Part shown: piece after piece, positions 1-6,527 of the stretch | How the letters are laid out: the number at the start of each line of letters is the position of its first letter | Numbering within the stretch: position 1 is the first letter of the stretch | From: an uncultured Aquincola sp. | GTDB lineage: Bacteria > Pseudomonadota > Gammaproteobacteria > Burkholderiales > Burkholderiaceae | DNA length: 11,641 nucleotides | Assembly (NCBI GenBank): GCA_937883885.1 | Contig: CAKZXL010000270.1 | Coordinates: 1 to 11,641, forward strand | Direction of reading: 5' to 3' | Program-made: the position numbers and the translations under genes | Notes under the pieces: generated by a model | What the model was told of the DNA's origin: nothing | The model's input: the letters and a program-made list of their open reading frames with translations, nothing else | The model's database searches: none

Positions 1-1038
1 CTGAAGGCCGTGGAAGCCAGCATCCATCTGCTGGCCAAGCTCAAGATCACCGCCACCGCCCAGCGGGTGCACATCGAAGCCAAAGAGGCGGTCACGGTCA
101 ACGGCGGCGGCAGCGCCACGCAGTGGCAGGCCGACGGCATCACCGAGAACACCGCCGGCACCTGGGTGGCGCATGCGGCGGCGCATGGCATGCCCGGACC
201 ACAAAGCAAGGTGGTACTCGCAGCGCCACTGCCAGGCACCCATGCCGACGTCGCTGCGGCTGTAAAACGCATCTACCAGGTGCTGCCTCGCAACGAGCTG
301 CGCGTCGAGCGAGTGGATGCGACCGGCCAACTGCAGCAGGTGACGCTGGAGTTCCCGGAGAGCGAAGCAGGCAATTGCCGCGACAACATCAAAGGCTTTG
401 ACCTCAAAAGGGACGGGCTGACACGCGTCCATCCGGGCGGCTATGCCGCTTTGATCAATGCGGCCCTGGACAACGGCGTGCAGCGCATGCGAATCAGCTC
501 GTGCTGGCGCCCCATGCTCGGCTCCGTCGCTCACCGCGTCGGTTTGGGGCTGGATGTGACCTACCTCGACGATGTCCACCTGAACAGGCAGGAGCTGGTC
601 ACCGGCCAAGCCAAGTCGCCCGGCGCCGATGCCAATGTGAGTGATGAAGAGCGGCGGAGGTATCTGGCTTGGATGGCTGCCAAGGAAGAGGCGAAGGCGG
701 CTGAAGAAGATTGGAATAGGCAGCAGAGGGCGGGCGGAGAGCAGGAACAATCTTCAGCGCCGGATCGGCTCCAGTCGGCGCGAGCGGCTGAACACAATAG
801 TTGGATGCTATGGAATAAGGAGCGGGACAAAAATGATCCGGTAAGGGTGCGGGCCTTTCGGCAATCCTTGTATCGATGCGCCTGTGTGCGCCAGCTATTT
901 GACCCTTGGTATATCGAAGTTGACACCAGAGACCAGATCGAGCCGGCACCGAATGCGCAAATCAAGGGTGACGCAATTCAGGTCACGCACGCACATCATC
1001 TGCACATCACAGTGGAAGACGCGAGGATATTTCCATGA
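1..1038 (+). CDS. vgrG: Evolved VgrG (T6SS spike), C-terminal part with M15-like peptidase domain
   Basis: The reading frame is open from base 1, so the gene starts upstream and only its C-terminal ~346 residues are seen. Numbering here starts at the GTG at position 10. Residues 1-67 look like the end of the VgrG beta-helix (DUF2345 region: repeated short beta stretches, then an AATQ-less 'GGGSATQW' turn and 'HAAAHGMPGP'). After a linker, residues ~125-342 resemble a zinc D-Ala-D-Ala carboxypeptidase of family M15: an SSCWRP stretch, then H175-x6-D182 within AHRVGLGLDV, and a terminal HLH (330-332) in HAHHLHI. Known M15 enzymes use His, Asp and a final His as zinc ligands. Inferred role: the VgrG tip delivers this domain into a rival's periplasm, where it cuts peptidoglycan peptides. 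About 147 residues separate D182 from HLH, including a charged helix-like stretch (~205-285), which is long for the family. The gene overlaps the next one by ATGA. The VgrG assignment is fairly firm; the activity is inferred. Confidence 0.8.
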   Translation: MKAVEASIHLLAKLKITATAQRVHIEAKEAVTVNGGGSATQWQADGITENTAGTWVAHAAAHGMPGPQSKVVLAAPLPGTHADVAAAVKRIYQVLPRNELRVERVDATGQLQQVTLEFPESEAGNCRDNIKGFDLKRDGLTRVHPGGYAALINAALDNGVQRMRISSCWRPMLGSVAHRVGLGLDVTYLDDVHLNRQELVTGQAKSPGADANVSDEERRRYLAWMAAKEEAKAAEEDWNRQQRAGGEQEQSSAPDRLQSARAAEHNSWMLWNKERDKNDPVRVRAFRQSLYRCACVRQLFDPWYIEVDTRDQIEPAPNAQIKGDAIQVTHAHHLHITVEDARIFP

Positions 1039-2036
1039 CCATCTATCTTTACCGCATGCAGAGGATCGTCGTCATGGCATCGACGCTCGCTGCCCTCGCA
1101 CTGGGATGCGGTTCCGTGCGGGCTCAACCAGAGCTTCGTCCTCGCTACTTGGAGTGGATTTCAAGGCCATGGGAGATGCGCTACTTTATATATGTAGATC
1201 AGCATAGGCGGTGGAAGCACTCACAGGCGCTGGCAGCAAAATTCACCAGTGAACGTGATCAACACCCTGACACTCGCAACCAATTTTGGTGGCAACAGTA
1301 TTTTGAGCCTGCCTCTATAATAAATATATCGCATTGGAACTTGGCCAGCCAGCCCGAGCTTTCTGGGTATCCAAAAGATTTGGCAGTGGTCGTCATTCAG
1401 TTTGACAAGGATGGATTCGTGACCACGCCACACAGCTTCGGTCGCCCCCTTCGGGGCCGACTCAATAACTCCAGCACGATGGCTGTCATGTTGTCCGCCG
1501 GGGATGAGATCGATGCTCAGTATGCATACCTAGACTGGTGGTATCTGGCTCACCGCGAAGACACCCCCGATGGAGTTACACCTGCCTTGTGCAACCCAGA
1601 GGGTTTGGCGTCATATGCTGGCCCAAGGGATGACAACTACGTCTATGGCGATTACTACCAGGCCGACAAGAGCTGGCTGACTACTCCGCCTTTCAACTGT
1701 CGCGAATGGTCCTGGCAGATGCATGAGGCAGAGCGCCCCTACATCGATGTCACCAGCTACGGGCCGCCGGATTCCAGATACAAGAAAAACTATCCCCACG
1801 GCACCTACATTCAAGAGTTCGTCGGCTGGAGCCGCTTCGACCGTCAAAAACCAGTGATCGGCAAGCACGCCGACAAGTGGTACTGCCTGCATGAGTGCCC
1901 GCAGGGCGAAGCGCCGGGGGAAATTGCCGACATCAAAGCCTGGGCCGCTGCCAACGGCTGGCCTGTTCCAAAGCCGCCGACACGCATGCCGGTCTTCACG
2001 GATGATCCTCGGCGTAGAGGCTATTACCCCGATTGA
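1035..2036 (+). CDS. Exported protein of unknown family, candidate immunity protein of the VgrG effector
   Basis: This 333-aa product is not recognised. The ATG overlaps the vgrG stop (ATGA), and a GAGGA at 1023-1027 lies 7 bases upstream, which supports this start; M8 is an alternative. The N-terminus is a signal peptide: a basic stretch, then a hydrophobic core at about residues 11-24. Cleavage could fall after VRA (signal peptidase I) or before C25 in the weak lipobox-like ALGC, which would give a lipoprotein. The mature part is soluble, rich in Trp and Tyr (QFWWQQYF, YLDWWYL), with a Cys pair in WYCLHEC and a Pro-rich C-terminus. Being exported, coupled to vgrG and directly downstream of a predicted peptidoglycan-cleaving domain fits a periplasmic immunity protein. 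At 333 aa it is large for that role, so an accessory or second effector remains possible. Base composition falls well below that of neighbouring genes (45% GC at 1321-1380). Confidence 0.75.
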   Translation: MTIYLYRMQRIVVMASTLAALALGCGSVRAQPELRPRYLEWISRPWEMRYFIYVDQHRRWKHSQALAAKFTSERDQHPDTRNQFWWQQYFEPASIINISHWNLASQPELSGYPKDLAVVVIQFDKDGFVTTPHSFGRPLRGRLNNSSTMAVMLSAGDEIDAQYAYLDWWYLAHREDTPDGVTPALCNPEGLASYAGPRDDNYVYGDYYQADKSWLTTPPFNCREWSWQMHEAERPYIDVTSYGPPDSRYKKNYPHGTYIQEFVGWSRFDRQKPVIGKHADKWYCLHECPQGEAPGEIADIKAWAAANGWPVPKPPTRMPVFTDDPRRRGYYPD

Positions 2037-2296
2037 TGAGTGAGCGACGTGCACTGACGCATCGCATCATGGCCGGCAACCTGCCGTATAAGGAGGGCCT
2101 CACCGTGTGTTCCAGGCTTGGCTGCACCGCCAATCAACAGGTAGGCGATCTTCTCCCGGCCGCTCAACCCGGTCCACAAAGGATGAGCTCAGCCGGTGAC
2201 CTTCGGCAGCGCGTGCACGACCACTGGCGCAGCACCCCGCGGCGTTGGGATTTGGTGGCGCTTGCGCTGGCAGCGCCTGAGCAGGACGGTCCATGA
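2036..2296 (+). CDS. Possible small protein of unknown function (86 aa)
   Basis: This is a doubtful gene. Its ATG shares a base with the stop of the upstream gene (TGATG), and its own TGA overlaps the start of the next gene (ATGA). Both junctions are of the translational-coupling kind, which is the main reason to list it. The product has no signal peptide or membrane segment. Its second half, from M50 (ATG at 2183), is the more protein-like part, with a predicted helix reading RRWDLVALALAAPEQ; the first half has a mixed composition. A shorter gene starting at 2183 is possible, with AAAGG lying immediately before that ATG, which is too close for an ideal ribosome site. No family is recognised. 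It could also be the remnant of a larger decayed gene, or plain spacer with a chance open frame. Confidence 0.35.
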   Translation: MSERRALTHRIMAGNLPYKEGLTVCSRLGCTANQQVGDLLPAAQPGPQRMSSAGDLRQRVHDHWRSTPRRWDLVALALAAPEQDGP

Positions 2297-2730
2297 ATCG
2301 ACTTCGGATAGCCGCCTGGCTGCTGTTGTGTGCCACGGTGGCAGCCGCGCTGGCGTTTCAGGGCTATCGCAACCACGAAGGCTACTGCGCGCGAGTCGGT
2401 CGCCCTCTGACCGACGAAGAGATGGTGCACGCCGCAGTGCGCCACTTGGCCTACGACATCGGGATAGCGCGTGAGCCGGCCGCCGTGCGTGCCTGGGTGG
2501 ACGCCCACCCCACATGCTGCGAGGTAGACCGCTCATCCCACCTCACCGCCAGCGCCTGGGACAGGACCATCGGCGAGTACTGGATCTACGTCACTGTGTT
2601 CCACGACGTGCGGCCTGGGTCGGAAGTCGGAGGCTTGCGCCACTACGAGAGCTACGTGGAACTCGGAGCCTGCGGTCAGAGAGGCTCAGTGTTCGGCGAG
2701 TTCATCACGCCGCGTAAGCCGGGGGCGTGA
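2293..2730 (+). CDS. Membrane-anchored small protein of unknown function, T6SS-locus cargo
   Basis: This 145-aa product is not recognised. Residues 5-22 form one hydrophobic segment (WLLLCATVAAALAF), without a clear signal peptidase site, so it is either a signal anchor or an uncleaved signal peptide with the rest in the periplasm. The remainder is a small mixed alpha/beta domain with several Cys: C33, the pair in PTCCEV, and one in ELGACGQ. These could form disulfides in the periplasm. The ATG overlaps the stop of the preceding small ORF (ATGA). It is the last gene of the vgrG-led series and is followed by a hairpin at 2761-2778. Location and topology make it a second candidate for the immunity protein against the VgrG-borne peptidase. 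The coding call is good; the role is only guilt by association. Confidence 0.65.
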   Translation: MNRLRIAAWLLLCATVAAALAFQGYRNHEGYCARVGRPLTDEEMVHAAVRHLAYDIGIAREPAAVRAWVDAHPTCCEVDRSSHLTASAWDRTIGEYWIYVTVFHDVRPGSEVGGLRHYESYVELGACGQRGSVFGEFITPRKPGA

Positions 2731-2760
2731 TGCCCCGCCTCGCACGTCTTGGGAGGTGTC

Positions 2761-2778
2761 GATCGAGCGGCCTCGATC
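2761..2778 (+). terminator. Hairpin after the vgrG-locus genes, possible terminator
   Basis: GATCGAG and CTCGATC form a perfect 7-bp stem around a 4-base CGGC loop, 30 bases after the stop at 2730 and before msrB. No T-run follows (ACCGGAACCGGGGCTTTG), so intrinsic termination would be weak. It sits where the accessory genes end and the housekeeping cluster begins. Confidence 0.35.
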
Positions 2779-2828
2779 ACCGGAACCGGGGCTTTGACCG
2801 CACCGCCGACGGCCGCCGCGCGGGTGGC

Positions 2829-2834
2829 TAGACT
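2829..2834 (+). promoter_or_regulatory. Candidate -10 box of msrB (possible leaderless transcript)
   Basis: TAGACT resembles a sigma-70 -10 element and ends 6 bases before the msrB ATG at 2841, so transcription would begin about at the start codon. No convincing -35 lies 16-18 bases upstream: TTGACC at 2794-2799 is 29 bases away, which is too far. The only purine run before the ATG, GGGG at 2837-2840, abuts it and cannot act as a normally spaced Shine-Dalgarno site. Weak evidence from sequence alone. Confidence 0.3.
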
Positions 2835-2840
2835 CTGGGG

Positions 2841-3257
2841 ATGAGCCACGACCACGACGACCCCAAGTACCCGGTCCACAAGACCGACGCGCAATGGCGT
2901 GCCGAGCTGGACCCGATGCAATACCAGGTGGCCCGCCATGCGGCCACCGAACGGGCCTTCACCGGCAAGTACTGGGACCACACCGACAAGGGCCAGTACA
3001 ACTGCGTCGGCTGCGGCACGCCGCTGTTCGACTCGACCACCAAGTTCGATGCCGGCTGCGGCTGGCCCAGCTACTACCAGCCGATCAACAGCGAGGTGGT
3101 GGAGCGCGTGGTCGACCGCTCGCACGGCATGGTGCGGGTGGAGGTGCGCTGCAACAACTGCGGCTCGCACCTGGGCCATGTGTTCGAGGACGGCCCGATG
3201 CCGACCGGCGAGCGCTTCTGCATCAACTCGGCGGCGATAGACTTCGTGCCCAAATGA
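2841..3257 (+). CDS. msrB: Peptide-methionine (R)-S-oxide reductase MsrB
   Basis: This cytosolic repair enzyme reduces the R epimer of methionine sulfoxide in proteins, using thioredoxin. The 138-aa product matches the usual single-domain length. The family's landmarks are all present. Two CxxC pairs, C55/C58 and C104/C107, bind the structural zinc. GCGWPSYY lies at 72-79, GHVFEDG at 112-118, and the catalytic cysteine C127 sits in RFCINSAA. C73 within GCGWPS is at the position often proposed as the resolving cysteine. The start at 2841 is the first ATG giving the normal N-terminus ([14 protein letters not shown] follows). The stop overlaps the ATG of yciB, implying translational coupling, and the gene heads the msrB-yciB-bolA-ppiC run common in Burkholderiales. 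No signal peptide is seen, so it is not the secreted form. Confidence 0.96.
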   Translation: MSHDHDDPKYPVHKTDAQWRAELDPMQYQVARHAATERAFTGKYWDHTDKGQYNCVGCGTPLFDSTTKFDAGCGWPSYYQPINSEVVERVVDRSHGMVRVEVRCNNCGSHLGHVFEDGPMPTGERFCINSAAIDFVPK

Positions 3258-3901
3258 AACTGCTGTTCGATTTCCTGCCCATCATCCTGTTCTTCGGCGC
3301 CTTCAAGTACGCCGAGAACCACAAGGACTGGGCAGCGGCCTTCGCCTCCGACCATTTCGGTTTCATCGTCTCCGGCGGCGTCGTCGGCCCCAACGAAGCG
3401 CCGGTGCTGCTGTCCACGGTGGTGGTGATCGTGGCCACGCTGGCCCAGGTGGCCTGGCTGATGGCCCGCGGCAAGAAGGTGGACGTGATGCTGTGGGTGA
3501 GCCTGGTGCTGGTGGTGGTGCTGGGCGGCGCCACGATCTGGTTCCACAACGAGACCTTCATCAAATGGAAGCCCAGCGTGCTGTACTGGGTGATGGGCGG
3601 CGCCTTCCTGCTGAGCGAGCTGCTGCTGCGCAAGAACCTGCTGCGCATGCTGCTGGGCGAGCAGATGCAGCTGCCCGACCACGCCTGGCAGCGGCTGAAC
3701 CTGGCCTGGGTGGTGTTCTTCGCGGTGATGGGCGTGCTCAACCTCTGGGTGGCCTACAACTTCTCGACAGACGCCTGGGTCAACTTCAAGCTGTTCGGCG
3801 GCATCGGGCTGATGCTGCTGTTCACCCTGGCCCAAGGCATCTACCTCAGCCGGCACATCAAGGAAGACGCGGCCCCCGAGGCCGACGCTCCGCGGAAGTG
3901 A
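3254..3901 (+). CDS. yciB: Septation protein A / inner-membrane protein YciB (IspZ family)
   Basis: This polytopic inner-membrane protein belongs to the family required for normal septation in Shigella and linked to cell-envelope synthesis and division in E. coli. The chosen ATG (3254) overlaps the msrB stop as ATGA and gives the canonical N-terminus [20 protein letters not shown]. Further upstream in-frame codons lie inside msrB and are not credible. The 215-aa product is longer than the ~180 aa of E. coli YciB; the extra length is a Gly/Pro-containing segment near residues 33-50 and a charged tail. Five or so hydrophobic helices are visible, with family landmarks [18 protein letters not shown] and WVNFKLFGG. 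bolA starts 4 bases after the stop, so the two are probably one transcript with msrB. Confidence 0.93.
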   Translation: MKLLFDFLPIILFFGAFKYAENHKDWAAAFASDHFGFIVSGGVVGPNEAPVLLSTVVVIVATLAQVAWLMARGKKVDVMLWVSLVLVVVLGGATIWFHNETFIKWKPSVLYWVMGGAFLLSELLLRKNLLRMLLGEQMQLPDHAWQRLNLAWVVFFAVMGVLNLWVAYNFSTDAWVNFKLFGGIGLMLLFTLAQGIYLSRHIKEDAAPEADAPRK

Positions 3902-3905
3902 CGCG

Positions 3906-4175
3906 ATGAGTGTCAGTGCCACCGACATCGAAGCCTGCCTGCGCGAAGCCCTGGCGCCCAGCGCGCTGGAAGTGCAGGACGACAGCCACCTGCATGCCGG
4001 CCACGCCGGCGCCCGTGAAGGCCGGCATTTCACCGTGCGCATCACCAGCGCGCGCTTTGCCGGCACCAGCCGGGTGGCGCGCCATCGGCTCGTGTACCAT
4101 GCCCTGCAGACCCTGATCCCGCAGGGCATCCACGCGCTGGCCATCGAGGCCCGCGCCCCCGAAGAGGCCGGCTGA
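3906..4175 (+). CDS. bolA: BolA family protein
   Basis: The 89-aa product is a small BolA-type protein with the class II KH-like fold. Family members partner with monothiol glutaredoxins in iron-sulfur cluster handling, and some bind DNA as regulators of envelope genes. Visible landmarks are an N-terminal helix (IEACLREAL), the HAGHAG stretch, the core FAGTSRVARHRLVYHAL (about residues 51-67), and IHALAIEARAPEE at the end. This core holds the conserved RHRxVY motif with the invariant histidine used for Fe-S ligation in BolA-glutaredoxin complexes. The start has a GGAAG 7 bases upstream, overlapping the yciB end. E. coli BolA is slightly longer (about 105 aa). Its place between yciB and a prolyl isomerase gene is typical of this order. 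Confidence 0.93.
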   Translation: MSVSATDIEACLREALAPSALEVQDDSHLHAGHAGAREGRHFTVRITSARFAGTSRVARHRLVYHALQTLIPQGIHALAIEARAPEEAG

Positions 4176-4273
4176 CACGCCACCTGCTTCGTCCGGCCGC
4201 CGGCCCGCCGGCGCACCGACCCCAACCAACTGCCCTGCACTTTCGCAGCATCGCTCCAGAGGCCACCCTGCTC

Positions 4274-5068
4274 ATGAAGACCCAGCTCACCCTGCTTGCC
4301 GCCGCGCTCATCGCCCTGCCGATGGTTGCCGGCGCGCAGAACGTCGCCATCGTCAACGGCAAGCCGGTGCCCAAGGCCCGCGTCGAGGCGCTGATGGTGC
4401 AGGCCACCCGAGGCGGCGAGCAGCCCCGCACGCCCGAGCTGGAAGCCCGGGTGAAGGAAGAAGTGGTGCTGCGCGAGATCTTTGCGCAAGAGGCCGAAAA
4501 GCGCGGCCTGGCCCAGAGCGCCGACTACAAGAGCCAGATGGAACTGGCGCGCCAGAGCATCCTGATCCGCGAGCTGTTCACCGACTTCCAGAAGAAGAAC
4601 ACGGTGTCCGACGCCGACGCCAAGGCCGAGTACGACAAGTTCAAGGCCCAGTCGGCCGGCATGGAGTACCGCGCCCGCCACATCCTGGTGGAAACCGAAG
4701 ACCAGGCCAAGGCGCTGATCGCCGAGATCAAGGCCGGCGGCAACTTCGAAGAGCTGGCCAAGAAGAACTCGAAGGACCCGGGCTCCGGCGAAAACGGCGG
4801 CGACCTGGACTTCGCCAAGCCCGACGCCTACGTGCCCGAGTTCGGCCAGGCCCTGGCCGCGCTGAAGAAGGGTGAGATGACCGAGACGCCGGTCAAGACC
4901 CAGTTCGGCTATCACATCATCAAGCTGGAAGACACCCGCGAAGCGCAGTTCCCGTCGTTCGAGGAAGTGAAGCCGCAGATCCAGCAGCGCCTGACGCAGA
5001 TCAAGCTGCAGCAGTTCCAGCAGGACCTGCGCAGCAAGGCCAAGACCGACTACAAGTTCCAGGAATAA
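4274..5068 (+). CDS. Periplasmic parvulin-type peptidyl-prolyl cis-trans isomerase (PpiC/PrsA-like)
   Basis: This is an exported foldase that isomerises Xaa-Pro bonds and helps outer-membrane or periplasmic proteins fold. The 264-aa product begins with a signal peptide (MKTQLTLLAAALIALPMVAGA, cleavage near residue 21). Residues ~22-125 form a charged, helical SurA-like N-terminal region (NGKPVPKARVEALM). The parvulin domain runs from about Y132 to L218. It opens with YRARHILVE, contains FEELAKKNSKDPGS and GGDLDF, and closes with QFGYHIIKLED; the two histidines H136 and H214 are the pair typical of parvulins. A C-terminal helix with many Gln follows. AGAGG about 11 bases before the ATG is a loosely spaced ribosome site. 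A 98-base gap separates it from bolA, so it may have its own promoter. It ends 26 bases from a convergent gene. Confidence 0.93.
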   Translation: MKTQLTLLAAALIALPMVAGAQNVAIVNGKPVPKARVEALMVQATRGGEQPRTPELEARVKEEVVLREIFAQEAEKRGLAQSADYKSQMELARQSILIRELFTDFQKKNTVSDADAKAEYDKFKAQSAGMEYRARHILVETEDQAKALIAEIKAGGNFEELAKKNSKDPGSGENGGDLDFAKPDAYVPEFGQALAALKKGEMTETPVKTQFGYHIIKLEDTREAQFPSFEEVKPQIQQRLTQIKLQQFQQDLRSKAKTDYKFQE

Positions 5069-5094
5069 GGCTCGCCGGCGCGCGCGGCCCGCGG

Positions 5095-6345
5095 TCAGTC
5101 GGGCCGCCGCAGCGCCGCCAGCTGCGGCTCACGCTCCTTGAGCCAGCGCGGCAGGGCATCGCCCACCATCGGCCGCCCCAGCAGGTAGCCCTGCGCCACG
5201 CTGCAGCCCAGCTGCTGCAGCAGCCGCCAGTCTTCCAACGTTTCAACGCCTTCGGCCACCGACACCAGGCCCAGCCGGTTGGACATCTCCAGCGCCGACT
5301 GCAGCAGCGTCTGCAGGTGCGCGCTGCGGTGGGCACCATGCACGAAGCTGCGGTCGATTTTCAGCTCGGTGCAAGGCACCCGCGACAGCTGCTGCATCGA
5401 CGAAAAGCCGGTGCCGTAGTCGTCGATCGACAGGCCCAGGCCCCGCATGCGCAGGCGGGCCAGCACACTCAGCGAAGCGGCGTCGGACGACACGGCCGCG
5501 CTCTCGGTGATCTCCAGCACCACCTGCGACGGCGCCACGCCGTGGCGCGCCAGCAAGGTGGTGATCTGCTCCACCAGCCCGGGCGTCTGCAGCGACAGCG
5601 GCGACAGGTTGATCGCCAGCGAAGGGTTGAGCCCGCGCTGGCCCCAGCGCGACAGCTGGGCCAGGCTCTGGTCCATCATCGACTGCGTGAGCTCGCCGAT
5701 CAGGCCATGCTGCTCCGCAGTGGCGATGAAGCGGTCGGGCGGCACCGCGCCCAGCACCGGGTCGGTCCAGCGGGCCAGCGCCTCCACCCCGCGCAGCAGC
5801 CCGGTGCGCACGTCGACCTTGGGCTGGAACTGTGGCGTCACCCGGCCCTGGGCCACGGCCTCGGCCAGGGCTTCGGGCGCGATGGGCGTGGGCCTTGCGG
5901 GCAAGGCGGCCTTGGGCTGGCCCACGACCGACTGGTGGCTGGCCTGCAGCGCCGCCACCATCGCCTCGCGCGTCAGCGGCTTGGCCACGCCGGCCAGCAG
6001 ACGCAGCGACAGGCTGGCCGCCATGGCCTCGACGGCGCGCATCAGCGCCCCCTCGCGGCTGGACGCCACCACGAAGGGGGACTGCACGCCGTGCCGCCCC
6101 AGCTGCTGGATCAGCTCGAAGCCGTCCATCACCGGCATCTCGAGGTCGATGACGATCAGCGTGGGCGGCTCCGACAGGCCGGCCAGGCGGCGCAGCGCGT
6201 CCTGGCCGTCGCAGGCTTCGTGCACCTGGTGCACCCCCAGCGAGCGGCACAACGCGACGGCATGCTGCCGCTGCACGAGGCTGTCGTCGACGATGAGCAC
6301 CCGGTCGGCGAGCGCCGTCAGGGTGGTATCCATCACTGCGGGCAT
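5095..6345 (-). CDS. REC-EAL response regulator, predicted c-di-GMP phosphodiesterase
   Basis: This predicted cytosolic enzyme hydrolyses c-di-GMP to pGpG under control of a receiver domain, an architecture like RocR and VieA. The start at 6345 is preferred because AGGA lies 7 bases upstream; the frame stays open to 6504, but those extra residues look non-coding. In the resulting 416-aa product, REC spans ~15-135: acidic pair D20/D21, phospho-acceptor D67 in VIDLEMPVMDG, and K122 in AKP. EAL spans ~165-405 and keeps its catalytic signatures: E188-A-L, N246 in AINLSP, E278 in LEITES, D308/D309 in IDDYGTG, K329 in LKIDRSF, E365 in VAEGVET and Q385 in AQGYLLGRP. It should therefore be active. 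No GGDEF domain or histidine kinase gene is nearby. It lies downstream of the ABC ATPase gene on the same strand, separated by 182 bases with a possible terminator, so it may be independently expressed. Confidence 0.92.
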   Translation of the reverse strand: MPAVMDTTLTALADRVLIVDDSLVQRQHAVALCRSLGVHQVHEACDGQDALRRLAGLSEPPTLIVIDLEMPVMDGFELIQQLGRHGVQSPFVVASSREGALMRAVEAMAASLSLRLLAGVAKPLTREAMVAALQASHQSVVGQPKAALPARPTPIAPEALAEAVAQGRVTPQFQPKVDVRTGLLRGVEALARWTDPVLGAVPPDRFIATAEQHGLIGELTQSMMDQSLAQLSRWGQRGLNPSLAINLSPLSLQTPGLVEQITTLLARHGVAPSQVVLEITESAAVSSDAASLSVLARLRMRGLGLSIDDYGTGFSSMQQLSRVPCTELKIDRSFVHGAHRSAHLQTLLQSALEMSNRLGLVSVAEGVETLEDWRLLQQLGCSVAQGYLLGRPMVGDALPRWLKEREPQLAALRRPD

Positions 6346-6489
6346 GACCTGTTCCTGCATTCCGCGACGGACTTCAAAGGTAATGCTGCGCACGGACGCC
6401 GTCAGTTCGTGGGCAACCTGGGCCGGGGCCAGAACTGCGTGGGTCTCCGGGGACGCCTTCGATATCGTCGGCCCGCCGCGCGAACTTGA

Positions 6490-6520
6490 GCCGGCTGACC
6501 GCAAGCCGGCCCCAATGGGG
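6490..6520 (-). terminator. Paired hairpins after the ABC ATPase gene, possible terminator
   Basis: Just past the ATPase stop (6528-6530) on the minus strand come CCCC-ATT-GGGG and then a perfect 7-bp stem, GCCGGCT with AGCCGGC, around a 7-base loop. The following bases (TCAAGTTCG) are not a clean U-tract, so termination may be partial. If it works, the REC-EAL gene needs its own promoter in 6346-6489; I see no convincing one. Confidence 0.35.
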
Positions 6521-6527
6521 GAGCCGC

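Noticed and set aside
2794..2834. Sigma-70 promoter made of TTGACC (2794) and TAGACT (2829)
   Set aside because: The spacer is 29 bases, far from the 16-18 needed, so the two hexamers cannot form one promoter.
3074..4915. 613-codon open frame on the minus strand
   Set aside because: It runs antisense through msrB, yciB, bolA and the foldase gene, all of which have clear family motifs. The His/Gln/Leu-rich product is typical of the antisense frame in GC-rich DNA.
6346..6504. N-terminal extension of the REC-EAL frame to 6504
   Set aside because: The ATG at 6345 has a well-placed AGGA and leaves a normal short lead into the receiver domain; the extension overlaps the hairpins that follow the ATPase gene.
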